A DNA stretch of 64,000 bases from JBKHXF01 sp046566145. GTDB taxonomy: Bacteria; Actinomycetota; Nitriliruptoria; Nitriliruptorales; Nitriliruptoraceae. Below are positions 7,660-15,785 of this stretch, piece by piece. A model generated the notes under the pieces. It did not search any database, was not told the origin of the DNA, and worked only from the letters and a program-made list of their open reading frames with translations. The stretch spans positions 62,001 to 126,000 of the forward strand of contig JBKHXF010000008.1 in the NCBI GenBank assembly GCA_046566145.1. The letters run 5' to 3'. The position numbers and the translations under genes were made by a program. Positions within the stretch are counted from its first letter, which is position 1. Each line of letters opens with the position of its first letter.

Positions 7660-8412
7660 ATGACCGCCCTCATCCTCCTGCCCCCCTCCAAGACCACCGC
7701 ACCGGGTGGCGACCGCGCGCCACTCGACCCCGACGCGGGACCGCTGGGCGCGCCACGGCGCGCCGTCGTGGACGCCTACCTCGCGCTCACCGGCGACGAG
7801 GCGGCGTTCGGCACGGCCGTGGACGCCCAGGGCGACGTCCTCGACGCCGCCCTCATCGAGGCCCGCGAGCTGCTCGACGCCCCGACCGCGCCGGCGGGCG
7901 CTCGCTACACCGGGCTGCTGCACGAGGCGGCCGGGTGGTCGGCCATGCGTGCGGCGGCACGGCGGCGCTACGCAGGCCACGTCCGGGTCCTCTCCGGCCT
8001 GCTGGGCGTGACCCGCCCGGACGAGGCGATCCCGTCGTACCGCCTGCCCATGGGCGCGCGCCTCGACGGCCTCGGACCGCTCGGTGCCTTCTGGCGGCCG
8101 CACGTCACCGCGGCGCTCGAGGCCGAGGCCGGCGACGACCTCGTCTGGGACCTGTGCTCGGCCGAGTACCAGCGCGCCATCGACCCGCGCAGCACGCTGC
8201 GCCGCGTGGTCGTCCGCTTCGAGCGTCCCGATGGCCGTGCGGCACCCTCCGCCATCGGCAAGCAGGCCAAGGGCCGTCTGGCCGCCCACCTCGCTGCCGT
8301 CGGCCCCGGCGACCTTGGCGCCGTCGAGGACGCCGACGTGCTCGGGCACCGCTTCGTCGAGCTGCGCGAGGACGGGCCGCGGCCCGTGGTGGTGCTGCGC
8401 GAGGGCGCCTGA
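7660..8412 (+). CDS. yaaA: YaaA-family peroxide stress protein
   Basis: A 250-residue member of the YaaA/DUF328 family. Hallmarks are the N-terminal LLPPSKT (residues 6-12), IPSYRLPMG near residue 124 and a C-terminal IGKQAKGRLAAHL. YaaA binds DNA and lowers free iron under hydrogen peroxide stress in E. coli; a similar role is assumed here. The ATG lies ten bases after a TAGCCT -10-like box (7645-7650), so the message may be nearly leaderless. It stands alone, convergent with the next gene. Confidence 0.9.
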   Translation: MTALILLPPSKTTAPGGDRAPLDPDAGPLGAPRRAVVDAYLALTGDEAAFGTAVDAQGDVLDAALIEARELLDAPTAPAGARYTGLLHEAAGWSAMRAAARRRYAGHVRVLSGLLGVTRPDEAIPSYRLPMGARLDGLGPLGAFWRPHVTAALEAEAGDDLVWDLCSAEYQRAIDPRSTLRRVVVRFERPDGRAAPSAIGKQAKGRLAAHLAAVGPGDLGAVEDADVLGHRFVELREDGPRPVVVLREGA

Positions 8413-8468
8413 CGCGGCGCTGCCCGCACCGGTCCCGGCCGCGCCGACGAGGCGGCGGCCCTCCGCCG

Positions 8469-9380
8469 TCAGCCCCGCTCCCCCGCCGACTCGACCGCCC
8501 GGCGCACCGCCTCGCGCGCCTGCTGCGGGTGCGTGCCCGCCGAGCGGCACAGCCGGTCGAGCCCGACCCGCACCGTCACGCCCCGCCTGGCGCCGTGGAC
8601 CGCGACCGCGTCGACGTCGTCGTGGAGCAGCGCCCGGGCGACAAGGTCGCGGACCGGTGCCACGGGCAGCCGCCGACGGTGGTCGGTCGTGATCCACACC
8701 AGCGTCCGCCCGAGCTGGTGGACGCCGACACCGGGCGCGTCCACGGCGGGGTCGTCGAGCGGCGCCAGTGGGGAGGGCCGGGGCAGGCCGTCCGGCTCCG
8801 AACGGAGGTCGGGTGCCGGGCCGACCAGCGGCCGCAGCAACGTGTCCCGCACCCGCACGACCATCTCGGTCAGCTCCCGGACCGCACCGGGGTCGACCGC
8901 GGCGTCGAGCCGGGCACGCGTGAGACCCGCCCGGGCCGGTCCGGCCAGCACGCACGACGTCGGGGCGTCGGCCCCGGCGGGCTGCGCGAGGAGCGCCAGG
9001 GCCACGCAGTCCGACAGCAGCTCCCGCTCGACCTCGCCGGGCAGCAGCGAGCCGGGCGTGGCGAAGCGGCGGCGGGCGGCGTGGTCGGCGAGCAGGGACG
9101 CCACGGTGCTCTCGAGCGTCGCGCGGGTCACCGGCCCCGGCGCCAGCGGCAGCAGCAGCGCGGCTCCCACCGCGGCCCGCTCCAGCCGGGGCCGACCGGT
9201 CAGGATCGCGACCCGGTGGTCGAGGGCCGCGTCGAGCAGCCACCCCGGGGCGCCGGTCCGCTCGACCGGAACCGCGTCGCCTGCGCCGGCGCGCCGGCGG
9301 TAGGCGGCCCGCAGGGGCCGCAGGTCCCCGACGTGGTCGTCGAGGACGCGGGCGACGGTGCGCGTGCCCGACGCGGTCAC
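8469..9380 (-). CDS. Hypothetical protein coupled to a J-domain protein
   Basis: About 303 residues, not recognised. The first 30 residues read VTASGTRTVARVLDDHVGDLRPLRAAYRRR; the rest alternates helical Ala/Leu/Arg segments with beta-like VWITTDH and VAVHGARRGVTVRVGLDRL near the C-terminus. There is no signal peptide. GTG 9380 overlaps the J-domain gene stop by four bases, so the two proteins are made together and probably work together. The longer frame to 9542 would sit inside the J-domain gene and was rejected. Confidence 0.6.
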   Translation of the reverse strand: MTASGTRTVARVLDDHVGDLRPLRAAYRRRAGAGDAVPVERTGAPGWLLDAALDHRVAILTGRPRLERAAVGAALLLPLAPGPVTRATLESTVASLLADHAARRRFATPGSLLPGEVERELLSDCVALALLAQPAGADAPTSCVLAGPARAGLTRARLDAAVDPGAVRELTEMVVRVRDTLLRPLVGPAPDLRSEPDGLPRPSPLAPLDDPAVDAPGVGVHQLGRTLVWITTDHRRRLPVAPVRDLVARALLHDDVDAVAVHGARRGVTVRVGLDRLCRSAGTHPQQAREAVRRAVESAGERG

Positions 9381-10150
9381 GAGCGCACCACGAACCAGTC
9401 CGACAGCGGCCACGAGAGGCTGTCGACGACCTCCTCGACGAGCGAGGCCACCCGCACGGCGGTCGCGTCCCGTTCCCGGCACGGGTGCAGCGTCCGCGCC
9501 ACGCGGACGCTCGACGACGTGCGGCTGCGCGTCCAGCCCCACGGCAGGCTGCCGTCGCCCGCGATCCTGCGAGCCCTCGACGACCGGAACGTCAGGGTGA
9601 CGGCCACGTCGTGGCCGGCGATGCCGGTCGCCGACGCCGGCGCGCAGTCGAGCTCGGCGAGGAAGTCGGGCTCGAGCATCCCGACCACCCGGTGCAACCG
9701 GGAGCCCGGGACCCGGGAGCGCGCCACCACGGGCCGGACCGGGGCCCGGTCGTCGGGGGCGTGCAGGAGCGACGCGAGCAGGTCACGGTCGAGCGCGTGG
9801 ACCCGACCCTCCCCCAGCGTGCGGGACAGGTCCCAGCCCGCGACGTCGACCTCGCCGTCGTGCCAGCGCGACGAGGACTCCCACCAGCGCTCCGCCACGG
9901 ACGAGGCGCGGGTCTGGGACGCCGGCGCCTCGGCCCGCAGGCCGCCGGCGCCGGGGACGACCCCGGCCAGCACGTCGTAGGCGGCCTGGACGCGCTGGAA
10001 CGTCGCCGCGTCCCCGCCGGCGTCCGGGTGGTGGGACCGGGCGAGCCGCCGGTACGCACGCTTGACCGCGGCCGCGTCGGCGCGGCCGTCGAGCTCGAGG
10101 ATCCGCATCGCCTCGTGCGGGGTCGGGGCGTCCGTGGCGTCGCCTCTCAC
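9377..10150 (-). CDS. J-domain (DnaJ-type) protein
   Basis: About 257 residues. A J-domain occupies roughly residues 10-70: AMRILELDGRADAAAVKRAY, then RRLARSHHPDAGG with the HPD tripeptide required to stimulate Hsp70 ATPase, then FQRVQAAYDVL. The Gly/Phe and zinc-finger regions of true DnaJ are absent, and the C-terminal 180 residues match nothing I know. It is therefore a specialised J-protein recruiting DnaK to a particular client. GTG 10150 is preferred to the upstream 10228 because the added residues look non-coding; the ribosome site is weak. Confidence 0.7.
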   Translation of the reverse strand: MRGDATDAPTPHEAMRILELDGRADAAAVKRAYRRLARSHHPDAGGDAATFQRVQAAYDVLAGVVPGAGGLRAEAPASQTRASSVAERWWESSSRWHDGEVDVAGWDLSRTLGEGRVHALDRDLLASLLHAPDDRAPVRPVVARSRVPGSRLHRVVGMLEPDFLAELDCAPASATGIAGHDVAVTLTFRSSRARRIAGDGSLPWGWTRSRTSSSVRVARTLHPCRERDATAVRVASLVEEVVDSLSWPLSDWFVVRS

Positions 10151-10252
10151 GTGCCTGGCCGACGCGCACGGTAGGCCCTCGACCGGGCTGGGCGCGCACG
10201 CGGCTCGTCGCCCGCGGTTCGGAGCCACCGCCGGCGCGTCGTTGCCCGCGCC

Positions 10253-10915
10253 TCAGACCTCGTCGCGTGTGTACGCCGTCGACAGCGAGTCGGCGACCTC
10301 GTTCCAGCGGTTGCCGCTGTGCGCCTTGATCCACCGCAGGTCGATCTCGGGTCGGGCCTGCACCAGTGCCCACGCCTCCTGCACCAGGTCGAGGTTCTCC
10401 ACCGGCCCGGTCCTGCGCGTCCAGCCCCGACGCTCCCAGCCCGCCGCCCACTCGGTGAGGGTGCGCACCGCGAGGTCGGAGTCGGAGTGGACCGTCGCGG
10501 CCGTCCCCGGCGGGACGAGCTCGATGCCCCGGATGATGGCCAGCAGCTCCATGCGGTTGTTCGTGGTGTCCGGGTCATGCCCATGGTCCATGGCGACGAT
10601 CTCGCCGTCCACGACGTACACGGCCCCCCAGCCACCCGGCCCGGGGTTGGGGTTGGCCGAGCCGTCGGTGAACACCCCCGAGTCCGGTCCGTCGGTGTGG
10701 CGCTCGAGCACCTGCGCCACGGTCAGGTTCTCCTCCACGGCCCCGGGGCGGCGACGCGCGCGCCCGGCGCCCCCGCCCCCACGACGACCACCGTCACGCC
10801 CACCAGAGCCGCCACCGTGGCACGAGCGGCACTCCCGCGGCTCCCAGCCGGGGTACCGCGCGGCGACCTCCGGCGCGAGCTCGAAGGCGGTGCCACAGGT
10901 GCGGCAGGTCGGCAT
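10253..10915 (-). CDS. rnhA: Ribonuclease HI with N-terminal zinc ribbon
   Basis: 220 residues. The RNase H domain (about residues 80-215) carries all catalytic acids: Asp84 in FTDGSANPNPGPGGWG, Glu123 in NNRMEL, Asp145 in HSDSD and Asp209, plus His199 in KAHSGNRWNEVAD. It removes RNA from RNA-DNA hybrids. Before it lies a zinc-ribbon-like segment with Cys4, Cys7, Cys29 and Cys32 and a Gly/Arg-rich linker (about 35-58), not a standard RNase HI feature. ATG 10915 with GGAG upstream was chosen over the longer 10978 start. The zinc ribbon may add nucleic-acid binding. Confidence 0.85.
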   Translation of the reverse strand: MPTCRTCGTAFELAPEVAARYPGWEPRECRSCHGGGSGGRDGGRRGGGGAGRARRRPGAVEENLTVAQVLERHTDGPDSGVFTDGSANPNPGPGGWGAVYVVDGEIVAMDHGHDPDTTNNRMELLAIIRGIELVPPGTAATVHSDSDLAVRTLTEWAAGWERRGWTRRTGPVENLDLVQEAWALVQARPEIDLRWIKAHSGNRWNEVADSLSTAYTRDEV

Positions 10916-10993
10916 CTCGGCTCCATGGGGTCGGCAGGGGCTCGGCTCGCGCGGCGGGCCCAGCTCGAGGCGGCCCATGCCCAGCCGCTGGCG

Positions 10994-11293
10994 TCAGGCG
11001 CCGAGCCGACGCTCCTCGGAGCCGAGGCGCTCCCCGAAGACGTCCTTGGTGTAGCGGCCAGGGACCCCGCGGTCGATGAGGAACTCCGGGCGCTCCGCGT
11101 CGAGGTCGAAGCCCACGACCAGCTCGCAGGTGTCGCAGCGGTACTTGCCCATGCCGCCGTGCGCACCGATCAGGTGCTGGTTCCCCTCGCAGCGGGTGCA
11201 CGTCCGCTGCGGTGGCAGCGGCGCGACGGCCGTGCCCGCGGGCACGGTGCTCGCCGGGGTGGCGGGGTCGCGGGTCTCGTCCATGGCGTCCAT
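10994..11293 (-). CDS. Small zinc-ribbon protein
   Basis: 99 residues from ATG 11293 (GTGAGGGC just upstream). Two Cys pairs, CTRCEGNQH and YRCDTC, about 20 residues apart form a probable zinc ribbon in the middle. The C-terminus (FDLDAERPEFLIDRGVPGRY, then TKDVFGERLG) is charged and soluble. The family is unknown to me. It lies 78 bases upstream of the zinc-ribbon RNase HI on the same strand, so co-transcription is likely. Confidence 0.65.
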   Translation of the reverse strand: MDAMDETRDPATPASTVPAGTAVAPLPPQRTCTRCEGNQHLIGAHGGMGKYRCDTCELVVGFDLDAERPEFLIDRGVPGRYTKDVFGERLGSEERRLGA

Positions 11294-11360
11294 GCCCTCA
11301 CCGTACCGGCGGCCGTGCCACCGGGTGTGCAGCGGGGGCGTCCGGGTGCGCCCCCACCAC

Positions 11361-12725
11361 TCACATCGGCACGTTCGGTCCCCCGGGACAGCCTGATGTC
11401 CCGTCCGGGTCGGTGGCTGACGTCCCGGCCCGTTCGGACCGGTCCCTCGGCGGCCGCGTGGCCACGCAGACGGCGGTCTCGTCGAGGCGCACGAGGTGGA
11501 GCCGGCGGCCGCCCGGGCCGCGGGGCGGCTGGCCGAGCTCGCGCAGGAACGCGGGGACATCCACGTCGAGACCGTGCACCACCACCTCGACGGGGAGCTC
11601 CGGGGCCGTCCGCAGCCACCGGCGCACGTCGCGCGCCCGCGGCGCCAGCACCGCCTCCACCTCGCCCACGCGCCACCACGGCGACGGCGCCGGCGGCTCG
11701 TCGCACGTCAGCAGCGCGCGCCGGCGCGCGACCCGACGGGCACCCACCTCGGCCCCGAGCTGCCCGTGGAGGCGGGCTCGGACCGCCGCCGGGGCCACCT
11801 CGAGCAGCCACCCACCCATGCCCGCGACCGGCAGCTCGACCGGCGGTCCCGTCCGGGCGAGGGTCACACGCGTGTCCGGCCCCCCGCCCAGCTCCGTCGC
11901 CCGCGCGAGGACCGGCGTGCCGTCGACCCGTCCGCGGAGGTCACCGAGCCAGAGCGTGGCCTCGGTGAGGGCCCCGCCGACCGCGACGAACTCGAGCTCC
12001 GCCCCCGCGGGCAGGTCCGGGTCCGACAGGTCGACCCCGGGCGTCACCACCACACCCACACCCGCCGCTCGCTCCCCGCCACCGAGCAGGCCCGCGAGGA
12101 GCGCGCCGACCGGCGGCGCGTGCGTCGCGAGGGTCCGGGCGCGGCGGCCGCGCCCGTCGCGTCGACCGGGGTCGACGTGGACCAGACGCCCGGCCACCGG
12201 CACGGGCGGGGACAGGGCGTCCCCCTCGTGCACCACGAGGGGCACGTCCCGGACCCGAGCCGTGTGCGCGGCGAGACGCACGCGGACCGGGTCGAGGTCG
12301 ACCCCCACCGTCGGTCCACATGCGGCGGCGATCTCCGCCGCGTCGAGCCCGGCACCGCAGCACAGGTCGACGACGGCGCCGCCCAGCGGTCCCGAGCCGG
12401 ACGCCGCCCCCGCGAGCCGCCCGGCGCGGTGCCGGGCGACCGCCGGCGCGGAGGCCTGCTCCAGCGCGGTGCGCAGCAGCACCAACCGCGCTGCGTCGGG
12501 GTAGCCGGCCCCGACGGCTCGGGACCGGGTCGCCGCCGCGTCGAGCACCAGGGCCGCCCGCGCCGGCGGCACGCCGGCGGCTCGAACCCGGGACCCCACC
12601 GCGAGCTCGTCCTCGCCCCGGGCCAGCCGGCCCGCGACCTCGTCGAGCACGGCGATCCCGTCGGCGGACAGCAGCCAGTCGACGTCGGCCGGGTCGGCCT
12701 GCTCGGCGTGGGGGGACGTGGGCAA
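11361..12725 (-). CDS. THUMP-like class I SAM methyltransferase
   Basis: About 454 residues. The Rossmann methyltransferase core is visible: VVDLCCGAGLDAAEIAAACG (SAM-binding motif I), VGVDLDPVRVRLAA (acidic end of strand 2), and LVHVDPGRRDGRGRR in place of the usual motif IV. The C-terminal third ends with VCVATRPP and resembles the THUMP-like domain of actinobacterial RNA methyltransferase homologues. Target probably RNA, but unproven. The start is uncertain: TTG 12725 is the best candidate outside the divergent histone-like gene; the frame stays open to 13202. It diverges from the histone-like gene across a 139-base gap. Confidence 0.7.
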   Translation of the reverse strand: MPTSPHAEQADPADVDWLLSADGIAVLDEVAGRLARGEDELAVGSRVRAAGVPPARAALVLDAAATRSRAVGAGYPDAARLVLLRTALEQASAPAVARHRAGRLAGAASGSGPLGGAVVDLCCGAGLDAAEIAAACGPTVGVDLDPVRVRLAAHTARVRDVPLVVHEGDALSPPVPVAGRLVHVDPGRRDGRGRRARTLATHAPPVGALLAGLLGGGERAAGVGVVVTPGVDLSDPDLPAGAELEFVAVGGALTEATLWLGDLRGRVDGTPVLARATELGGGPDTRVTLARTGPPVELPVAGMGGWLLEVAPAAVRARLHGQLGAEVGARRVARRRALLTCDEPPAPSPWWRVGEVEAVLAPRARDVRRWLRTAPELPVEVVVHGLDVDVPAFLRELGQPPRGPGGRRLHLVRLDETAVCVATRPPRDRSERAGTSATDPDGTSGCPGGPNVPM

Positions 12726-12768
12726 CGTGGGAGCCGGGGTGGTCGGACGGACGGGGCCGCAGGTGACG

Positions 12769-12783
12769 AGAACCCTAGGTTCT
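12769..12783. promoter_or_regulatory. Inverted repeat in the divergent promoter region
   Basis: AGAACC-CTA-GGTTCT is a perfect 6-base inverted repeat around a 3-base centre, 15 bases upstream of the predicted -10 of the histone-like gene. It sits midway between two divergent genes and is a candidate operator for one or both. Confidence 0.45.
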
Positions 12784-12798
12784 GGGGCCGTAGACGCG

Positions 12799-12804
12799 TA
12801 GAGT
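12799..12804 (+). promoter_or_regulatory. Predicted -10 box of the histone-like gene
   Basis: TAGAGT fits the TAnnnT pattern that recurs before genes in this window. Transcription would start near 12811, giving a leader of about 54 bases that contains the site GGAGG near 12849. Confidence 0.35.
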
Positions 12805-12864
12805 CCCGCACGGCGCCCGCCGTTGGAGCGGACGCCGGACCCGACCGGGAGGCAGAGCGAGGTC

Positions 12865-13152
12865 ATGGCGACCGCGAAGAAGGCTGCGAAGAAGGCGCCC
12901 GCCAAGAAGGCGCCGGCGAAGAAGGCGGCGGCCAAGAAGGCGCCTGCCAAGAAGGCCACGGCGAAGAAGGCGGCGGCCCCCGAGGTCCGCGTGCCGGTGT
13001 CGCAGGTGAAGGAGTACTTCAAGTCCCAGGACCTGCGCGTGTCGGGCGAGTTCGCCGACGCGCTCAACACCGAGGTCGCCGCCCTGCTCGGCAAGGTCGC
13101 GGCGCGCACCAAGGCCAACAACCGCTCCACGGTCCGCCCCGGCGACCTGTGA
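12865..13152 (+). CDS. Histone-fold protein with Lys-rich tail
   Basis: 95 residues. Residues 3-36 are five-residue repeats of the type AKKA[PAT] carrying 14 lysines, like the tails of histone H1 or mycobacterial HupB. Residues 41-95 align by eye with archaeal and DUF1931-type histone folds: VPVSQVKEYFK as helix 1, LRVSGEFADALNTEVAALLG as loop plus long helix 2, and RSTVRPGDL as loop 2. Arg87, Thr89 and Asp94 match the conserved RD clamp and DNA-contacting Thr of archaeal histones (R-x-T-x4-D). The chain ends at this point, so helix 3 is missing or very short. It is probably a DNA-compacting nucleoid protein. ATG 12865 is preferred to 12823 because of GGAGG spacing and family-like sequence. 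Confidence 0.7.
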   Translation: MATAKKAAKKAPAKKAPAKKAAAKKAPAKKATAKKAAAPEVRVPVSQVKEYFKSQDLRVSGEFADALNTEVAALLGKVAARTKANNRSTVRPGDL

Positions 13153-13185
13153 GCCACCGCCGTCCGCGAGTACGGTGAGGCACCA

Positions 13186-13217
13186 CGAGGAGGCGCCCCC
13201 ACGGGGGCGCCTCCTCG
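13186..13217 (+). terminator. Strong terminator of the histone-like gene
   Basis: A 15-bp perfect stem CGAGGAGGCGCCCCC / GGGGGCGCCTCCTCG around AC, starting 33 bases after the stop. The tightest base pairs would open to form a loop. No T-run follows, as is common in high-GC actinobacteria. Confidence 0.8.
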
Positions 13218-13287
13218 CGTCCCGGTCCCTGCGCCCCGGTGACGCAGGGGCGGCCGGGACGGAACCGGCCCCGGCCGCCCGAGCGCC

Positions 13288-13293
13288 TACGCT
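13288..13293 (+). promoter_or_regulatory. -10 box giving a leaderless PAC2 message
   Basis: TACGCT lies so that transcription should begin at or within a base or two of the ATG at 13300. No ribosome site precedes the ATG, which agrees with leaderless translation, common in actinobacteria. Confidence 0.45.
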
Positions 13294-13299
13294 CGTCCC

Positions 13300-14172
13300 A
13301 TGGACCTGCTGCGACTCGATGCCCCGCTCCCCCACGACCTCCGTGACCCGGTGGTCCTGCTCGCGCTCGACGGGTGGACCGACGCCGGCGAGGGCGGCTC
13401 GATCGCGGCGGAGGAGCTGCGGGCGCAGCTCGGCTCGGTCCGCGTCGGGGCGTTCGACCCGGACCGGCTCTACGACTACCGCGACCGTCGGCCCGTCCTC
13501 GACATCGATCGGGGTGTGCTCGGCGACCCCGAGTGGCCGGCGCTCGAGGTCCACGTCCTGCGCTCCGCGGTCGGTCCCGACCTGGTGCTGGTCGTGGGCG
13601 GCGAGCCCGACCTGTCCTGGCGCCGGCTGTGCGACGACGTCGTCGCCCTCGCGCAGCAGGTGGGCGCGCGTCGGTACGTGGGACTCGGGTCCGTCCCGGG
13701 GCCGGTCCCGCACACGCGGCCCGTGCGGCTGCTGACCACCTCCTCGGACGAGGCGCTGCTGGAGCGGCTCGGCCGCCCCCACGAGCGCGTCGTCGTGCCC
13801 GGCTCGTGCCAGGTGATCGTCGAGACGGCCCTGCGCGACGCCGGGCTGACCACCCTCGGCCTGTGGGCCCGGATCCCGCACTACGTCGCGTCGACGTACC
13901 CCGAGGCGGCCCGGACCCTGCTCACGGCGCTCGACGAGCAGCTCGGGCTCGGCCTCGACCTCGGCGTCTTCGCGGAGGACATCGAGCGCACGCAGGCCAA
14001 GCTCGCCGTCGCCGCCGACGGCTCGCCGGAGGTCCGCGCGCACATCGCCGCGCTCGAGGAGGCCTACGACCAGGACCTCGCCGAGGACGGCGTCATCAGC
14101 GGCCCCCTGCCCACCGGCGACCAGATCGCCGCCGAGCTCGAGCGCTTCCTGCGCCAGCAGGGCGACGACTGA
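13300..14172 (+). CDS. PAC2-family (proteasome assembly chaperone-like) protein
   Basis: A 290-residue member of the PAC2 family. The signatures are VVLLALDGWTDAGEGG near the start, RYVGLGSVPGPVPHTRPV near residues 125-142 and GLWARIPHYV near 190. In actinobacteria these proteins occur in proteasome-bearing and other species and are thought to act as assembly chaperones or in nucleotide-linked processes; the exact function is unproven. It stands alone, convergent with the aldehyde dehydrogenase gene 27 bases later. Confidence 0.85.
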   Translation: MDLLRLDAPLPHDLRDPVVLLALDGWTDAGEGGSIAAEELRAQLGSVRVGAFDPDRLYDYRDRRPVLDIDRGVLGDPEWPALEVHVLRSAVGPDLVLVVGGEPDLSWRRLCDDVVALAQQVGARRYVGLGSVPGPVPHTRPVRLLTTSSDEALLERLGRPHERVVVPGSCQVIVETALRDAGLTTLGLWARIPHYVASTYPEAARTLLTALDEQLGLGLDLGVFAEDIERTQAKLAVAADGSPEVRAHIAALEEAYDQDLAEDGVISGPLPTGDQIAAELERFLRQQGDD

Positions 14173-14199
14173 TCCCGTCGCCCCGCCGGCCGCGGCACG

Positions 14200-15753
14200 T
14201 CAGAGCGTGAAGTCGCGGTCCGCCTCGATGGTGGCCACGTCCATCTGGGCCTTCTGCAGCCGGCCCGAGTAGTCCCAGTTCATCGACTGCCACCGGGTGA
14301 CCTGCTCGAGGATCCAGATGCCCGACTGGCGCGCACCGTTGCCCGACTTGCCGTTGCCACCGAAGGGCAGGTGGGCCTCGGCCCCGGACGTCGAGTTGTT
14401 CACGCTGACCATGCCGGCGGTGACGCCCTCTCGGAAGCGGAACGCCGCGCGCGGGTCCGTGGTGTAGATGGCGCTCGACAGGCCGTACCCGTGACCGTTG
14501 GCGAGGTCGATGGCCTCGTCCAGGGTGGCGTACGTCGTGACGGGGACGATCGGGCCGAAGGTCTCCTGTCGGTACAGCACGTCGTCGGGGGTGACGCCGT
14601 CCACGATCACGGGGTGCTGGAAGTACCCGGCGTCGGGGTCGCCCACGAACCCGACCCGGGGGTTGTCGGACGAGATGCGCCCGATGCCCGACGATCCGTG
14701 GGTGGTGTGGTGGGCGGCGATCTCGCCGAGCCAGCGCTGGAAGTTCGCGTCGAAGCGCTCCGAGATCATCGGCCCGTACAGGACCCCGTCGGCGGTGGGG
14801 TCGCCGACCCTGGCCTCCTCCACGGCCTTGCTGAACCGGGCGAGGAAGTCGGCGTGGACCGACTCGTGGACGATGGCGATCCCGAGCGAGGTGCAGCGCT
14901 GCCCGGCCGTGCCGAAGCCCGAGAACAGCGCCCCCTCGACGGCGAGGTCGAGGTCGGCGTCGGGGGTGACCACGAGCGGGTTCTTGCCACCGAGCTCGAG
15001 GGTCGGGTGCACGAGGTGCTGGCCGCACACGGCCGCGATGGACCGCCCGACGTCGGAGGAGCCGGTGAAGCCGACCTTGCCGAGCAGCCCCTCCTCGAGC
15101 GCGCGGGTCAGGCCGGCGGACGTCGCCGGGCCGTCCGAGAGCACCATCTGGAACACGCCGGCGGGGATGCCCGCGGCGAGGATGCAGCGGGTGAACGCGT
15201 CGGCGATGGCCGGGGTGTACTCGGCCGGCTTCCAGAGGATGGCGTTGCCGGCGACCAGCGCCGGCACCACGTACCAGGACGGGACCGCCACCGGGAAGTT
15301 GCCGGCCGTCACCACCGCCATGGTCCCGACCGGGACGCGGAACGTGAACAGCTGCTTGTCGGGCATCTCGCTCGGGACCGTCTGGCCGTAGAGGCGCCGC
15401 CCCTCCGAGGCGAAGAAGATGCAGGTGTCGATGGCCTCCTGGACCTCGCCCCGCGACTCGGCGATGGGCTTGCCGATCTCGCGGGTGATGAGCTGGCTGA
15501 GCGCCTCCTTGTTGCGCTCGAGCACCAGGCCGAGGTCGTGGATGGCGACGCCGCGGACGGGGGCCGGGACGGCGGCCCACTCGCGCTGGGCGGCGACGGC
15601 CCGCCGCGCCGCCTCGACGAACGTGTCGGCGTCGGCGAGGGCGACGGTCGAGACCACCTCGTCGAGCCGGGCCGGGTTGCGCACCTCGAGGGTGGCGGCC
15701 TCCGCCGGCGCGGTGGGCTGGCCGTCGATGAGTGACTGGACGTGGACGGTCAC
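14200..15753 (-). CDS. Aldehyde dehydrogenase, likely aminoadipate-semialdehyde DH
   Basis: A 517-residue NAD(P)-dependent aldehyde dehydrogenase. The catalytic Cys287 lies in GFGTAGQRCTS and the general-base Glu253 in LELGGKNP; the cofactor loop FTGSSDVGRS is near residue 229. Its start lies 32 bases after the stop of the lysine 6-transaminase gene, so it very probably oxidises the transaminase product (alpha-aminoadipate semialdehyde / piperideine-6-carboxylate) to alpha-aminoadipate, like Pcd of Streptomyces. The substrate is inferred from context; the fold alone would also fit succinate semialdehyde. GTG 15753 has GGGAG upstream. Confidence 0.8.
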   Translation of the reverse strand: MTVHVQSLIDGQPTAPAEAATLEVRNPARLDEVVSTVALADADTFVEAARRAVAAQREWAAVPAPVRGVAIHDLGLVLERNKEALSQLITREIGKPIAESRGEVQEAIDTCIFFASEGRRLYGQTVPSEMPDKQLFTFRVPVGTMAVVTAGNFPVAVPSWYVVPALVAGNAILWKPAEYTPAIADAFTRCILAAGIPAGVFQMVLSDGPATSAGLTRALEEGLLGKVGFTGSSDVGRSIAAVCGQHLVHPTLELGGKNPLVVTPDADLDLAVEGALFSGFGTAGQRCTSLGIAIVHESVHADFLARFSKAVEEARVGDPTADGVLYGPMISERFDANFQRWLGEIAAHHTTHGSSGIGRISSDNPRVGFVGDPDAGYFQHPVIVDGVTPDDVLYRQETFGPIVPVTTYATLDEAIDLANGHGYGLSSAIYTTDPRAAFRFREGVTAGMVSVNNSTSGAEAHLPFGGNGKSGNGARQSGIWILEQVTRWQSMNWDYSGRLQKAQMDVATIEADRDFTL

Positions 15754-15785
15754 GGTGGGCTCCCGTGGGCTCGCGGGTGGGTGGG

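Noticed and set aside
12870..12975. AAGGCG-rich repeat as a simple-sequence tract or CRISPR-like array
   Set aside because: It encodes the Lys/Ala/Pro tail of the histone-like protein in frame; spacing follows codons and has no spacers.
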